A DNA stretch of 10,272 nucleotides from an uncultured Rhizobiaceae group bacterium (GTDB taxonomy: Bacteria; Pseudomonadota; Alphaproteobacteria; Rhizobiales; Rhizobiaceae): NCBI GenBank assembly GCA_937951455.1, contig CALFBU010000303.1:1-10272 (forward strand), given 5' to 3'. A model generated the notes under the pieces. That model was given only the letters and a program-made list of their open reading frames with translations, was not told the origin of the DNA and did no database searches. A program made the position numbers and the translations under genes. Shown one piece after another: positions 1-7,492 of this stretch (positions are counted from its first letter, which is position 1; every line of letters begins with the position of its first letter).

Positions 1-321
1 TCTTTAGACAACGCGCCTGTTTACGCTTCTGATGAGAAACCCTTCTTTTCTGTTGACCAAAACGGAAATGGACCGCTAACGATGTCTGAACTTCAAATCA
101 ACATCCCTTCCGCCATCGATAAGCAACTCTCTGATGTACAGAGGTCCTGTGTCATAAAGGCTATTGAGAGACTTGCCAATGAGGCAGGGGATCCAGAAAC
201 ACTAAATCCTGCAAATGTTGCGTATCTCCCAGACCAAGAGTCATGGAGTCAGTTAAACTCATCATCAAAACGTATAATTCTGGCACAAGCAATTACGAGT
301 CGCTCATTTGCCGTGTGCTAA
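1..321 (+). CDS. Hypothetical protein, C-terminal part (5' end outside window)
   Basis: This reading frame is open from the first base of the window to a TAG-type end at 319-321 (TAA read as the stop after a terminal Cys), giving about 106 residues. A Met codon at 82 exists but has no convincing Shine-Dalgarno upstream, and the codons before it look equally protein-like, so I treat the gene as entering from upstream rather than starting at 82. The visible part is soluble and mixed in charge. It has a helical stretch around the motif CVIKAIERLANEAGD, then a segment ending in KRIILAQAITSRSF and a final VC. No signal peptide or membrane segment is visible in this part. I do not recognise the family. 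The next gene on the same strand starts 194 bases later with its own ribosome binding site, so the two are not obviously one operon. Confidence 0.6.
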   Translation, partial: SLDNAPVYASDEKPFFSVDQNGNGPLTMSELQINIPSAIDKQLSDVQRSCVIKAIERLANEAGDPETLNPANVAYLPDQESWSQLNSSSKRIILAQAITSRSFAVC

Positions 322-422
322 TTCTTGCTTTAATACTACGATTAAACCCTTGTTTCCCTTGGGCTAATTTCAAGGAAATATATAGATACGCTATGGGTGC
401 AGGCAATTATAAAGTTTATGTT

Positions 423-465
423 GGGCGTGTATTATGTCTGAAAGCTGGGACGCCCTTGTTAACAA
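423..465. repeat. Inverted repeat plus adjacent 10-bp palindrome
   Basis: GGGCGT at 423-428 is exactly complementary to ACGCCC at 450-455, with a 21-base loop. The second arm is followed immediately by the perfect palindrome TTGTTAACAA (456-465). They lie between the end of the first gene and the start of the next. There is no T-run after the stem, so a classic terminator is not supported; an operator is possible but unproven. Confidence 0.3.
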
Positions 466-515
466 TAATTTTCCATTTAACTCTCATTATCTAAAAATAT
501 TTAGGAGACATTCAT

Positions 516-809
516 ATGGAATTTCTAGACAAACCAATTGTTCAGTTCATACTGATGTGCATCGCTCTTGTGATGCTCGTTGGCTGGGTATTAAAGGCTT
601 CACCATCTTTCAAACGAAAATTAAGTGAGACGCGAAAACTTGAACTGGAAAAACTAATTTCCATGCTTAATACTACTGAGCGTCGAAATGTAGAAATTGC
701 GATGGAAGATGGGCGCAAAATTGAAGCAATTAAGCTTTTTAGAGCCGCTAATAATTCTGGACTACGAGATGCAAAAGAAGCGGTTGAATATTTAACTGTG
801 ATTAAATGA
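516..809 (+). CDS. Small membrane-anchored protein with ribosomal L7/L12 C-terminal-like segment
   Basis: A 97-residue protein. Residues about 8-27 form one hydrophobic membrane segment (VQFILMCIALVMLVGWVL), followed by a basic stretch (KRK, about 33-35) that suggests a cytoplasmic C-terminus. Residues about 67-92 read RKIEAIKLFRAAN then SGLRDAKEAVE. This matches the pattern of the helix-turn-helix face of ribosomal protein L7/L12 (K-x-x-x-IK-x-x-R, then GL-x-x-AK-x-x-VE), the face that binds translation factors in the true ribosomal protein. The middle (about 38-66) is charged and probably helical. The start is supported by AGGAGA at 503-508, seven bases before the ATG. Small annotated proteins with this domain outside the ribosome exist, but their role is generally unknown. 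The function here is therefore not assigned: a membrane-tethered interaction module is an inference. It is not the ribosomal L7/L12 gene, since it lacks the N-terminal dimerisation domain and the rplJ neighbour. Confidence 0.85.
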   Translation: MEFLDKPIVQFILMCIALVMLVGWVLKASPSFKRKLSETRKLELEKLISMLNTTERRNVEIAMEDGRKIEAIKLFRAANNSGLRDAKEAVEYLTVIK

Positions 810-822
810 ACTCATGCCGTAC

Positions 823-843
823 TGGCAAATTTTAGTCTTGCCA
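823..843. repeat. 6-bp inverted repeat downstream of the L7/L12-like gene
   Basis: TGGCAA (823-828) pairs perfectly with TTGCCA (838-843) around a 9-base loop, 14 bases past the stop at 809. A smaller alternative pairing, TGCC/GGCA, overlaps its left arm. No T-tract follows on either strand, so a role in ending transcription between the convergent genes is only possible. Confidence 0.3.
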
Positions 844-880
844 CTGAAGAAATAGCTATAATATTTTATGATCCACGGTG

Positions 881-901
881 GTCTCTTTTATGTGAAGAGA
901 C
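881..901. terminator. 7-bp hairpin between convergent genes, possible bidirectional terminator
   Basis: GTCTCTT (881-887) is exactly complementary to AAGAGAC (895-901) with a 7-base loop; G-U pairs could add two steps at the base. It sits in the 113-base gap between the plus-strand gene ending at 809 and the minus-strand gene ending at 923, where a terminator is expected. The stem is only moderately GC-rich and no clean T-run follows on either strand, so the call is tentative. The 9-bp palindrome CCACGGTGG (873-881) abuts it. Confidence 0.35.
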
Positions 902-922
902 TGATGTCTTGTCAAAAACGAC

Positions 923-1453
923 TTACTCAGCAATCTCCTTGCTTAGCTTGGTCTCTGCTATCTCACAATTTTCCAAACACGCGTCTTCGGCCAGCTCTTC
1001 CTGACCCACGTCTTCAAGCCCATCCAGAACTTCCACTTCATCGTCCAGATCGTCTGTTGCTTCCACGGCTTCGGCAACCTTGATCTCGTTAGACTTCGCT
1101 TGCGCTTTCATTTCGGAGCGTTTTTTTACTTTTTCCAGAAGGCCTTCATCTTTAGTTTTCAGAACTTTGGAAACTGAATTTTGCATCAACGGATTTGGTT
1201 TGATGACGCCTTCTGCAATCAATTGCGTGACATATTTTTTTGCGTCCGTTGCAGAAATGTTTGTCATGGCTTGCAAGGCATGTGGCGGACAATCGCCATG
1301 AAGAGCTGACATATAAATGGACCAAAAACGCGCTTGCGCCGGCACTGCGGTAGCGGCTGGAGCAACGGTTGTGGCTGATCCCAGTGATAAAGCTGGCGTT
1401 GCAGGTAAAGACACCAATGCTGCCAGCGATTGGATAAACGTGCGTCTTTTCAT
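923..1453 (-). CDS. Exported hypothetical protein with Tat-like signal and acidic C-terminus
   Basis: A 176-residue protein I cannot place in a named family. The N-terminus MKRRTFIQSLAAL carries a twin arginine followed by TF and a hydrophobic core (about 7-24), then small Ala/Pro-rich residues suitable for signal cleavage near 21-30. This suggests export to the periplasm, probably by the Tat route. Residues about 50-90 (HGDCPPHALQAM, then ISATDAKKYV and LIAEGVIKPNP) look like a compact helical domain with a winged-helix flavour. Residues 97-125 are Lys-rich. From about 126 to the end the chain is strongly acidic (DDLDDEVE and similar) and includes Cys159 and Cys163; Cys55 is the only other cysteine. 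The start ATG is at 1453-1451 and its Shine-Dalgarno is weak. It lies 46 bases downstream of the acyltransferase on the same strand, so co-transcription is likely. Function is unknown. Confidence 0.75.
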   Translation of the reverse strand: MKRRTFIQSLAALVSLPATPALSLGSATTVAPAATAVPAQARFWSIYMSALHGDCPPHALQAMTNISATDAKKYVTQLIAEGVIKPNPLMQNSVSKVLKTKDEGLLEKVKKRSEMKAQAKSNEIKVAEAVEATDDLDDEVEVLDGLEDVGQEELAEDACLENCEIAETKLSKEIAE

Positions 1454-1500
1454 GACACAAATATATGAGGTATCGCCTGAATTACAAGATTTAATCCATT

Positions 1501-2652
1501 TTACTCAGCCGCTTGCAGGCTGGCCTTGGCTTGCTTTTCGCTGACAGTTTTATCCACCCATGCCCACTTTGGACGATAGAACAGGAAGCCGAACCAACCT
1601 GTGATACGTGTAAATTCATAGGCAATCACTGGGCCTATCAGGCTTGAAAGCAAGACGATGAGCGATGTGGTGCCAAGATCCAGACCGGGCGCGAATTTGA
1701 AGAGGACTTCCCTTGTGATGATCATCGGCGCGAAGAAAGCGAGGTAAACAACGATTGAATGTTGACCCAAATAACGCAGGAAACCTGCAAGTTTAAATCT
1801 GGATAACACAGCACACAGGCAAATGACTGCGACAGCCCCTGCTGCGCCAAGTGCTAAAGATAAAAGCGGCAATTGCGCCATGTTTGATGGGATTTGACGG
1901 TTAAAGCTCGCAAAGAGGCTTTCGAAAACCTGAGGCATCGCTATGAAGGTGCAAATGCCGTTTACGATGGCCCATATGCCTATGTAGCCAAGTGCCTTTG
2001 CCGTATTATCTCTTGCCCAGCCTGCCAGTTGAAAAATCGGTTGAGCCAAAGCGTAGCCTGCAAAGAAGTATACGTAACGCGCTGCAAATTCATCCACCAG
2101 CAAGCTGCCAGTATGAATGGGTGCAATTTCAAGCAATGCGGCTGCACTCAAAACGATCAACCAATGAATTTTGGATAGCAGCCTCGTTATGATGAACATG
2201 ACCGGCAACATGTAAATAAACCAAAGCGTGCCGTATGGTTCGATGAGTGCAAGCAAAAAGCTGCCACCGATTTCCGTTGCCGGGACGCCTTGCGAAATCC
2301 AGCCCAGCGACTTGAATGCAAATTGAATGACAAGCCAAAGGACATAGAAATAAGCAAAATGAACGACCTTGCGGTCAAAATAACGAAGCCAGCTGCGTCC
2401 TATGACCAAGCCCAGGAATAACCCTGAGATTAAAAAGAAATCAGGCATTCGAAACGGTTGGGCAAAAGTAACAATCGCGTTCATCCAACCTGTTGCACCT
2501 GCTTCGGATATGCCCTTGAGTGCTGCGTGTTTTTCCACGCCAAGCGTTGCGTGCATCATGACAACGAAAATGATGCAAAACCCTTTTGCGTAATCGACCC
2601 AGTCAATTCGGTTTTCAGTTTGAAATCCGGGCTGTAATGCAAGATTTGCCAT
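1501..2652 (-). CDS. Acyltransferase family 3 integral membrane protein
   Basis: A 383-residue polytopic inner-membrane protein of the acyltransferase-3 superfamily, which moves acyl groups such as acetyl or succinyl onto extracytoplasmic sugars or lipids. Family hallmarks are visible: WVDYAKGFCIIFVVMMHATLG near the N-terminus with the conserved His at about 34, and the motif PFRMPDFFLISGLF at 66-79 with Arg68 and the SG pair. About ten hydrophobic segments follow, including one with ending LGQHSIVVYL (a typical late family motif). The C-terminal tail is charged and cytoplasmic. The start chosen is the ATG at 2652-2650, with AGGATGAG about ten bases upstream; in-frame starts at 2667 and 2688 would add 5 or 12 residues (RMRIF...) that do not look like family sequence. 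The acceptor cannot be told from sequence; surface polysaccharide, periplasmic glucan or peptidoglycan modification are all possible. It is probably the first gene of a two-gene minus-strand unit. Confidence 0.88.
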   Translation of the reverse strand: MANLALQPGFQTENRIDWVDYAKGFCIIFVVMMHATLGVEKHAALKGISEAGATGWMNAIVTFAQPFRMPDFFLISGLFLGLVIGRSWLRYFDRKVVHFAYFYVLWLVIQFAFKSLGWISQGVPATEIGGSFLLALIEPYGTLWFIYMLPVMFIITRLLSKIHWLIVLSAAALLEIAPIHTGSLLVDEFAARYVYFFAGYALAQPIFQLAGWARDNTAKALGYIGIWAIVNGICTFIAMPQVFESLFASFNRQIPSNMAQLPLLSLALGAAGAVAVICLCAVLSRFKLAGFLRYLGQHSIVVYLAFFAPMIITREVLFKFAPGLDLGTTSLIVLLSSLIGPVIAYEFTRITGWFGFLFYRPKWAWVDKTVSEKQAKASLQAAE

Positions 2653-2888
2653 GGTGAATATTCTCATCCTATATCGTGCAGAACGCACAGATTTAAGAAT
2701 TTAGAAGACCACAAAATGGCTAAGATCAGTTTAATTATATCCTTAAAGTTTTAATCAACTGTTTGAGAGCATTGTTTTCATTGAACTTTTCAAAGAGTTT
2801 CCCAACGTTTACGTCCCATTAAATTGCCTCATTTATTGTTCAGAGCATATTAACGTTAGTAGTCCTTTGACACTGGTAATCAAATTTC
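2653..2888. promoter_or_regulatory. Divergent intergenic region between acyltransferase and PBP genes
   Basis: This 236-base AT-rich spacer must carry promoters for both the minus-strand acyltransferase and the plus-strand penicillin-binding protein. On the minus strand a perfect TATAAT lies at 2739-2734, but no good -35 sits 16-18 bases upstream of it; a TTGATT is only 13 bases away. Near the PBP start there is an 8-bp palindrome TAACGTTA (2851-2858). I see no ORF, RNA gene or riboswitch-like structure. Exact promoter positions cannot be fixed by eye. Confidence 0.4.
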
Positions 2889-5096
2889 ATGGCAAGACGC
2901 GGAAAACCTACACGAATAGAGCCAACTTTTGACGCGCCTGCGCGCCGAAAAAGTAATGGCGAAATGCGCGTCACTGCAGAAGATCGCGCAGTTGCTTCGC
3001 CTGCGAAAAGGAAAGCTACAAAGAAGCCTGCAAAGGCGGGTTCTGCCCGTCGAAAGCAGAATACACGCAAACAGACCCGCAAGCGCGGCGGCCTCTTCGG
3101 CTTTATCGGTAAATCAATTTACTGGTGTTTTGTGCTTGGGCTTTGGGGCGCGATTGGTGTGGCAGGTATTGTAGGCTACTACGCATCCAAACTGCCACAA
3201 TCCAGCAGCTGGGCCATTCCAGAACGCCCGCCCAACGCACGCATCGTTTCTGCAGATGGCGCACTCATTGCAAATCGCGGTGTTACGGGTGGTGCTGCAA
3301 TGCGTCTTGATGAAATGTCGCCATATATTCCCATGGCGGTGATTGCAGTCGAAGACCGTCGTTATAAATCACACTTTGGTTTTGATCCGATTGGCTTTAC
3401 CAGAGCCATGGTGCGCAATCTTATGGCACAGCGGCTTGTTGAAGGTGGCTCTACCATCACTCAGCAGCTTGCGAAAAATCTCTTCCTCGAACCTTCACGT
3501 ACCATAGAGCGCAAGGTTCAAGAACTGATCATCGCCCTTTGGCTCGAGAGTAAATATGATAAGGACGAAATTCTTGAGCTTTATTTGAACCGCGTTTATT
3601 TTGGATCAGGCGCATACGGTGTTGATGCAGCATCGCGCCGGTATTTCTCAAAATCGGCCAGAGATGTCAACCTTGCAGAGGCAGCGCTGCTAGCAGGACT
3701 GTTAAAAGCGCCTTCCAGATTGTCACCAGCTAAAAATCCTGAACTGGCAGAAGCCCGAGCGCAAGTTGTGCTTGGTACCATGCGTCGTGCCGATTTTATT
3801 ACCGACCGCGAAGCTACCAAGGCACTCACCATGCAAGCCAAGAAAGCAAAGCATTTTTGGAGTGGCTCAGAGCATTATGTGGCAGACCTTGTGATGAAAC
3901 AATTGCCAGATTTGATTGGTGAATTACGAGAAGATGTCATCATCGACACAACCATTGACATGACCCTGCAAAAACAAGCCGGCAAAGTGATTGCAGATAC
4001 AATTTCAGAAAACATCAAAAAGCGAAATGTCGGGCAAGGCGCACTGGTTTCCATGACGCCTTACGGCGCTGTAAAAGCACTTGTGGGTGGCCGAGAATAT
4101 GCAGACAGCCAGTTTAACCGGGCAACGGACGCCAAGCGTCAGCCAGGGTCTGCCTTTAAGCCCATCGTTTATTTGGCTGCATTGGAAACTGGCCGCACAC
4201 CAGAATCTGTGAGACAAGATGCACCAATCCGCATCGGCAAATGGAAGCCGGTCAATTACGACCGAAAGTTTCGAGGGCCCGTTTCACTTGATACATCGCT
4301 TGCAAAATCACTGAACACTGTTGCCGCACAAATGGTAATGGAAGTAGGGCCTGGCAATGTGGTCAAAACAGCACAGAGACTTGGTATCAAATCCAAACTG
4401 ACGCCCAATGCCTCCATCGCGCTTGGTACGTCTGAAGTTACACTAATGGAATTAACCGGCTCTTATGCACCCTTTGCCAATGGCGGAACTTCTGTTTCAC
4501 CTTATGTCATCAAGCGCGTTACCGATCTGGATGGCAATGTTCTATACGAGCGCAAATCGGGTCAAGGCACTCAAGTTGTTCGGGCACGTGAACTCGGAAT
4601 GATGAACTCAATGCTAAGGCATGTCATCACCAAGGGCACGGGCAAAAACGCCAGTCTTGGCAAACGTGAAGCGGCGGGCAAAACAGGTACGACACAAAAT
4701 TCACGAGACGGCTTGTTTGTTGGCTATACAGCCAATCTGGTCACAGGTGTTTGGTACGGCAATGATGATGGAAAACCGATGAAGAAGGTTACAGGCGGCT
4801 CACTTCCTGCCAGCACCTGGCAGAAGTTTATGGCACCTGCCCATAAAGGACTTGAATTGGCTTCGCTGCCTGGCAATTATCAGCCGGTTGTAGCGGCAAT
4901 TCCAACACCACAGCCGCAGAGAAATGTCGGGCAAAGCCAGCAAATACAACCAAGAGGTAATGACCTTTCCAGTGAGCGACCTCAAAGAAGATCTCTTTCT
5001 GAGATTGATGGCAATCCGCGTCCTGGTGTGAATGTGGGTGGCGGACAAACACGCGAAAAACCAAAGACCATACTGGACCTGATTTTCGGCGGGTAA
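2889..5096 (+). CDS. Class A (PBP1-type) bifunctional penicillin-binding protein
   Basis: A 735-residue peptidoglycan synthase that polymerises lipid II into glycan strands and cross-links the stem peptides in the periplasm. The first 67 residues are an unusually basic cytoplasmic tail rich in Lys/Arg. One membrane anchor spans about 77-98. The glycosyltransferase 51 domain follows: AVEDRRYKSHFG with catalytic Glu155, EGGSTITQQLAKN (185-197), and RKVQELIIALWLE (208-220). The transpeptidase domain carries all three active-site boxes: S421-A-F-K424 with the nucleophile Ser421, S474-L-N476, and K598-T-G600. The tail (about 662-735) is Pro/Gln-rich and low in complexity, ending in TILDLIFGG. The length is short for PBP1a proteins with an OB-fold insert and closer to rhizobial PBP1b-like enzymes, so I leave the symbol empty. 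The ATG at 2889 has only a weak ribosome site, but the MARRGK start is typical of this group. The next gene follows 64 bases later on the same strand. Confidence 0.96.
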   Translation: MARRGKPTRIEPTFDAPARRKSNGEMRVTAEDRAVASPAKRKATKKPAKAGSARRKQNTRKQTRKRGGLFGFIGKSIYWCFVLGLWGAIGVAGIVGYYASKLPQSSSWAIPERPPNARIVSADGALIANRGVTGGAAMRLDEMSPYIPMAVIAVEDRRYKSHFGFDPIGFTRAMVRNLMAQRLVEGGSTITQQLAKNLFLEPSRTIERKVQELIIALWLESKYDKDEILELYLNRVYFGSGAYGVDAASRRYFSKSARDVNLAEAALLAGLLKAPSRLSPAKNPELAEARAQVVLGTMRRADFITDREATKALTMQAKKAKHFWSGSEHYVADLVMKQLPDLIGELREDVIIDTTIDMTLQKQAGKVIADTISENIKKRNVGQGALVSMTPYGAVKALVGGREYADSQFNRATDAKRQPGSAFKPIVYLAALETGRTPESVRQDAPIRIGKWKPVNYDRKFRGPVSLDTSLAKSLNTVAAQMVMEVGPGNVVKTAQRLGIKSKLTPNASIALGTSEVTLMELTGSYAPFANGGTSVSPYVIKRVTDLDGNVLYERKSGQGTQVVRARELGMMNSMLRHVITKGTGKNASLGKREAAGKTGTTQNSRDGLFVGYTANLVTGVWYGNDDGKPMKKVTGGSLPASTWQKFMAPAHKGLELASLPGNYQPVVAAIPTPQPQRNVGQSQQIQPRGNDLSSERPQRRSLSEIDGNPRPGVNVGGGQTREKPKTILDLIFGG

Positions 5097-5160
5097 CCTT
5101 TGATTAAGCTTGAAGCGATAGCCTGCAATCACAATTAGTTGATTACTTAGAGGTTATTTT

Positions 5161-5595
5161 ATGAAAGCTTTATTGGCAGCTCTTTTTTTTGGGGCAATTG
5201 GTGTGTTTTTCGTTTGGTTCATGGGTCCATCTGTCTGGAAAGATTTTAACACAGACGAGAGCAAGCTTGTTCCGGCTCTGGAATTCCGCGTTACAGAAGC
5301 AAGCTGTAAGTCGCGAGTATTTGTTGTTACCACATGTGATGTAGAACTCACTCATATGACAACGAATGAATCTGTAGATTTTGACTATCTTATCTTTGGT
5401 CGTATGGGTGGTGAAACCGTTTACGGTCTTCAAACAGCTGATGGCAAAACGCTAACCACGAATACCGGCATGGATAATCTCACCAATCGTATTATCAGCC
5501 TGATTGCTTTTATCATACTGGTTTTCGGCTTGGCATTTGCCGGCATCAAGGCCATGTTTAGAGGCGATGATACCGGTCAAACCTACGGTCGATAA
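5161..5595 (+). CDS. Small two-pass membrane protein, hypothetical
   Basis: A 144-residue protein with hydrophobic segments at about 3-22 and 109-129 flanking a roughly 85-residue hydrophilic domain. That topology would place the middle in the periplasm with both ends inside, consistent with the charged cytoplasmic tail after 130. The middle has Cys49 and Cys59, well placed for a disulfide, and a beta-rich look (EFRVTEASC, RVFVVTTCDVEL, VDFDYLIFG). The ATG at 5161 is preceded by AGAGG at 5149-5153 with seven bases of spacing, a good initiation site. It starts 64 bases after the PBP gene with no clear terminator between, so co-transcription with cell-wall synthesis is plausible. I do not recognise the family, and a link to peptidoglycan work is inference from position only. 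Its TAA stop (5593-5595) lies one base from the stop of the convergent pckA. Confidence 0.82.
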   Translation: MKALLAALFFGAIGVFFVWFMGPSVWKDFNTDESKLVPALEFRVTEASCKSRVFVVTTCDVELTHMTTNESVDFDYLIFGRMGGETVYGLQTADGKTLTTNTGMDNLTNRIISLIAFIILVFGLAFAGIKAMFRGDDTGQTYGR

Positions 5596-5596
5596 T

Positions 5597-7195
5597 TTAT
5601 CCAGCTAACGGAGATGCGTCGCGGACGTCTTGATCGACGTGCGCGGCGAACTGTTCAAAATTGGATATGAACATGCCAACCAGTTTTTGAGCTTGCGCAT
5701 CATAAGCGGCTTTATCTGACCAAGTGTCACGCGGGTTGAGGATTGAAGTATCAACCCCTTCAACAGCTTCGGGAACCATGAAGCCAAAATTGTCATCTGC
5801 TCTAAAAGTTGCGTTGTTTAACGAGCCATCGAGTGCTGCTGATAGAAGACCACGTGTTTCCTTGATCGGCATACGATTGCCAACGCCGTAAGCACCACCT
5901 GTCCAGCCTGTATTTACCAGCCAACAGTCAACATTGTGTTTGGCAATCAGGTCTCGCAGAAGATTACCATATTCTGATGGGTGACGCGGCATGAAGGGTG
6001 CACCAAAGCAGGTTGAGAAGGTTGCTTCCGGTTCGCTTACACCTTTTTCTGTGCCAGCAACTTTCGCTGTATAACCAGACAGGAAGTGATACATGGCTTG
6101 AGCAGGTGTCAGTTTTGCAATTGGAGGCAATACACCAAAAGCATCTGCGGTAAGCATGATGATATTTTTTGGGTGTGGTGCCGTGCCTGTTGGAGAAGCG
6201 TTTGGAATGAAATCAATTGGATACGCACAACGGGTATTTTCAGTCAGTGAACCATCATCAAAATCAGGCTTGCGGTTTTCATCCAGAATTACATTTTCAA
6301 GAATTGTACCAAAGCGCTGCGTTGTAGAGTAAATTTCAGGCTCTGCTTCTTCAGACAATCGAATGGTTTTTGCATAACAGCCGCCTTCGAAATTGAAGAT
6401 GCCATCTGCATTCCAGCCATGTTCATCATCGCCGATTAAGGTGCGCGATTGGTCCGCTGAAAGTGTCGTTTTGCCTGTGCCTGACAGGCCAAAGAATACT
6501 GCCGCTTCACCATCGTCATTATGGTTTGCAGAACAATGCATCGGCATCACACCAGATTCAGGCAGTTTGAAATTGAGGTATGAGAAAACAGATTTTTTCA
6601 TCTCGCCTGCATAGGACGTACCACCAATCAAAACGAGCTTGTTTTTGAAATCACATGCAATAACCGTTTCTGAACGACAGCCATGACGCTCTGGATCAGC
6701 CTTGAAATCAGGCAGATCAACAATGGTAAATTCTGGCGTGAACCCTTCAAGTTCAGAAGCCTCAGGGCGAATAAGCAAATTGCGGATGAAAAGCGCGTGC
6801 CAGGCTTTCATCATCACCACACGAACCTTGATTTTGGAAACTGCATCAGCGCCACCATGCAAATCCTGAACGAAAAGCTCTTTGTCTTGCGCGTGAGCCA
6901 TCATGTCTGCCTTCAGGGTTTCGAAGTTTTCCTGAGACATGGATTTATTGTTATCCCACCAAACCGTGTCTTTAGTAACATCGTCCACCACAACAAATTT
7001 GTCCTGTGCGGAACGACCGGTATGTGTTCCCGTTTCAACACAAAGTGCGCCCATGTCTGTCAGTCTACATTCCGAGCGAGCTATGGAAAGTTCATAGAGT
7101 TCAGCAGCTTGTTGGTTGGCCAGGACAGAGCCAAGGCTCTTGATACCCAATTCATTGAGATTTTTTTTGATCGCGTTTGCGCTAGATTCAGTCAC
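5597..7195 (-). CDS. pckA: Phosphoenolpyruvate carboxykinase (ATP)
   Basis: This enzyme converts oxaloacetate and ATP to PEP, CO2 and ADP in the cytoplasm, the entry step of gluconeogenesis when cells grow on organic acids. With the chosen start it has 532 residues, normal for the ATP-type family (about 530-540). Visible motifs are TGRS (59-62), [12 protein letters not shown] (191-202) with the substrate/metal-binding Lys region, MPMHCSAN (217-224) with the metal His220, the P-loop GLSGTGKTT (236-244), and IGDDEHGW (254-261) with the kinase-2 acidic residues. The start is taken as GTG at 7195-7193 because AAAAAGGG lies eight bases upstream. A longer reading from TTG at 7228 adds 11 residues but has a poor ribosome site. 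No ATG serves. The gene stands divergent from chvI, as commonly seen in Hyphomicrobiales. The 1-base gap to the opposing gene leaves no room for a dedicated terminator. Confidence 0.97.
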   Translation of the reverse strand: MTESSANAIKKNLNELGIKSLGSVLANQQAAELYELSIARSECRLTDMGALCVETGTHTGRSAQDKFVVVDDVTKDTVWWDNNKSMSQENFETLKADMMAHAQDKELFVQDLHGGADAVSKIKVRVVMMKAWHALFIRNLLIRPEASELEGFTPEFTIVDLPDFKADPERHGCRSETVIACDFKNKLVLIGGTSYAGEMKKSVFSYLNFKLPESGVMPMHCSANHNDDGEAAVFFGLSGTGKTTLSADQSRTLIGDDEHGWNADGIFNFEGGCYAKTIRLSEEAEPEIYSTTQRFGTILENVILDENRKPDFDDGSLTENTRCAYPIDFIPNASPTGTAPHPKNIIMLTADAFGVLPPIAKLTPAQAMYHFLSGYTAKVAGTEKGVSEPEATFSTCFGAPFMPRHPSEYGNLLRDLIAKHNVDCWLVNTGWTGGAYGVGNRMPIKETRGLLSAALDGSLNNATFRADDNFGFMVPEAVEGVDTSILNPRDTWSDKAAYDAQAQKLVGMFISNFEQFAAHVDQDVRDASPLAG

Positions 7196-7211
7196 GTTTA
7201 ATGCCCTTTTT
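7196..7211 (-). promoter_or_regulatory. Ribosome binding site that fixes the pckA GTG start
   Basis: On the minus strand, AAAAAGGG (complement of 7204-7211) ends eight bases before the GTG at 7195-7193. This is the only strong purine-rich site near the 5' end and favours the GTG over the upstream TTG at 7228. Confidence 0.6.
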
Positions 7212-7492
7212 GAGATTATTACGCTCAAATTTCCATTTGGTTTGGCGTGTCTTACAGTGTTAAGGCGTAAATTTCTACTAATAAGTTGGTCTAATTTGGG
7301 GATGAAGCTTAAGAGGTAATACTCCGCAAATACCTTACTTACCCTTGCTTCTAACTTCGTTCATCACCATTTTAGTATCAGTCATGCAAAATACACCTAT
7401 ATCATTGCCACAATTTGCCCAAAGTTATAGCGCCAATGCAGACTTGCCTTATTTTAATAGTTTAAGTTTTATTCTCAGGGAGTGCCCTAACA
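7212..7492. promoter_or_regulatory. pckA-chvI divergent control region
   Basis: This non-coding, AT-rich spacer of about 280 bases must hold the pckA promoter (leftward) and the chvI promoter (rightward). Visible elements are two direct GGCGT copies 20 bases apart (7244-7248 and 7264-7268), flanking CTTACAGTGTTAAG, which is itself a loose inverted repeat. A weak chvI promoter candidate is TTGCCT (7445-7450) with TTTATT (7468-7473), 17 bases apart, but it would give a very short leader. No RNA gene is apparent. The assignment as a control region rests mainly on gene orientation. Confidence 0.5.
7477..7488 (+). promoter_or_regulatory. chvI ribosome binding site within a small inverted repeat
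   Basis: AGGGAG (7477-7482) lies ten bases before the chvI ATG at 7493. The AGGG (7477-7480) can pair with CCCT (7485-7488) across a 4-base loop, so the site could be partly masked. The stem is only four pairs, so the masking may be negligible. Confidence 0.5.

Noticed and set aside
82..321. ATG at 82 as the true start of the first gene
   Set aside because: The frame is open to the window edge with protein-like codons and the ATG lacks a clear Shine-Dalgarno, so a 5'-truncated gene is more likely.
857..862. Perfect TATAAT in the convergent gap
   Set aside because: No suitable -35 lies 16-18 bases upstream and no plus-strand gene follows; AT-rich chance match.
1152..1460. 102-codon minus-strand frame overlapping the exported acidic protein
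   Set aside because: The competing frame has a coherent signal peptide and domain order; this one is rich in Cys/His/Ser without pattern.
2867..2872. TTGACA, a perfect -35 hexamer, just before the PBP start
   Set aside because: It is only 16 bases before the ATG, so the -10 would fall inside the coding sequence, and no -10-like hexamer is there.
6683..7201. 172-codon open frame on the plus strand opposite pckA
   Set aside because: It is antisense to the well-supported pckA gene, has no ribosome site, and its product looks like a frame shadow.
5597..7228. TTG at 7228 as the start of pckA
   Set aside because: The GTG at 7195 has a much better ribosome site and gives a typical family length.
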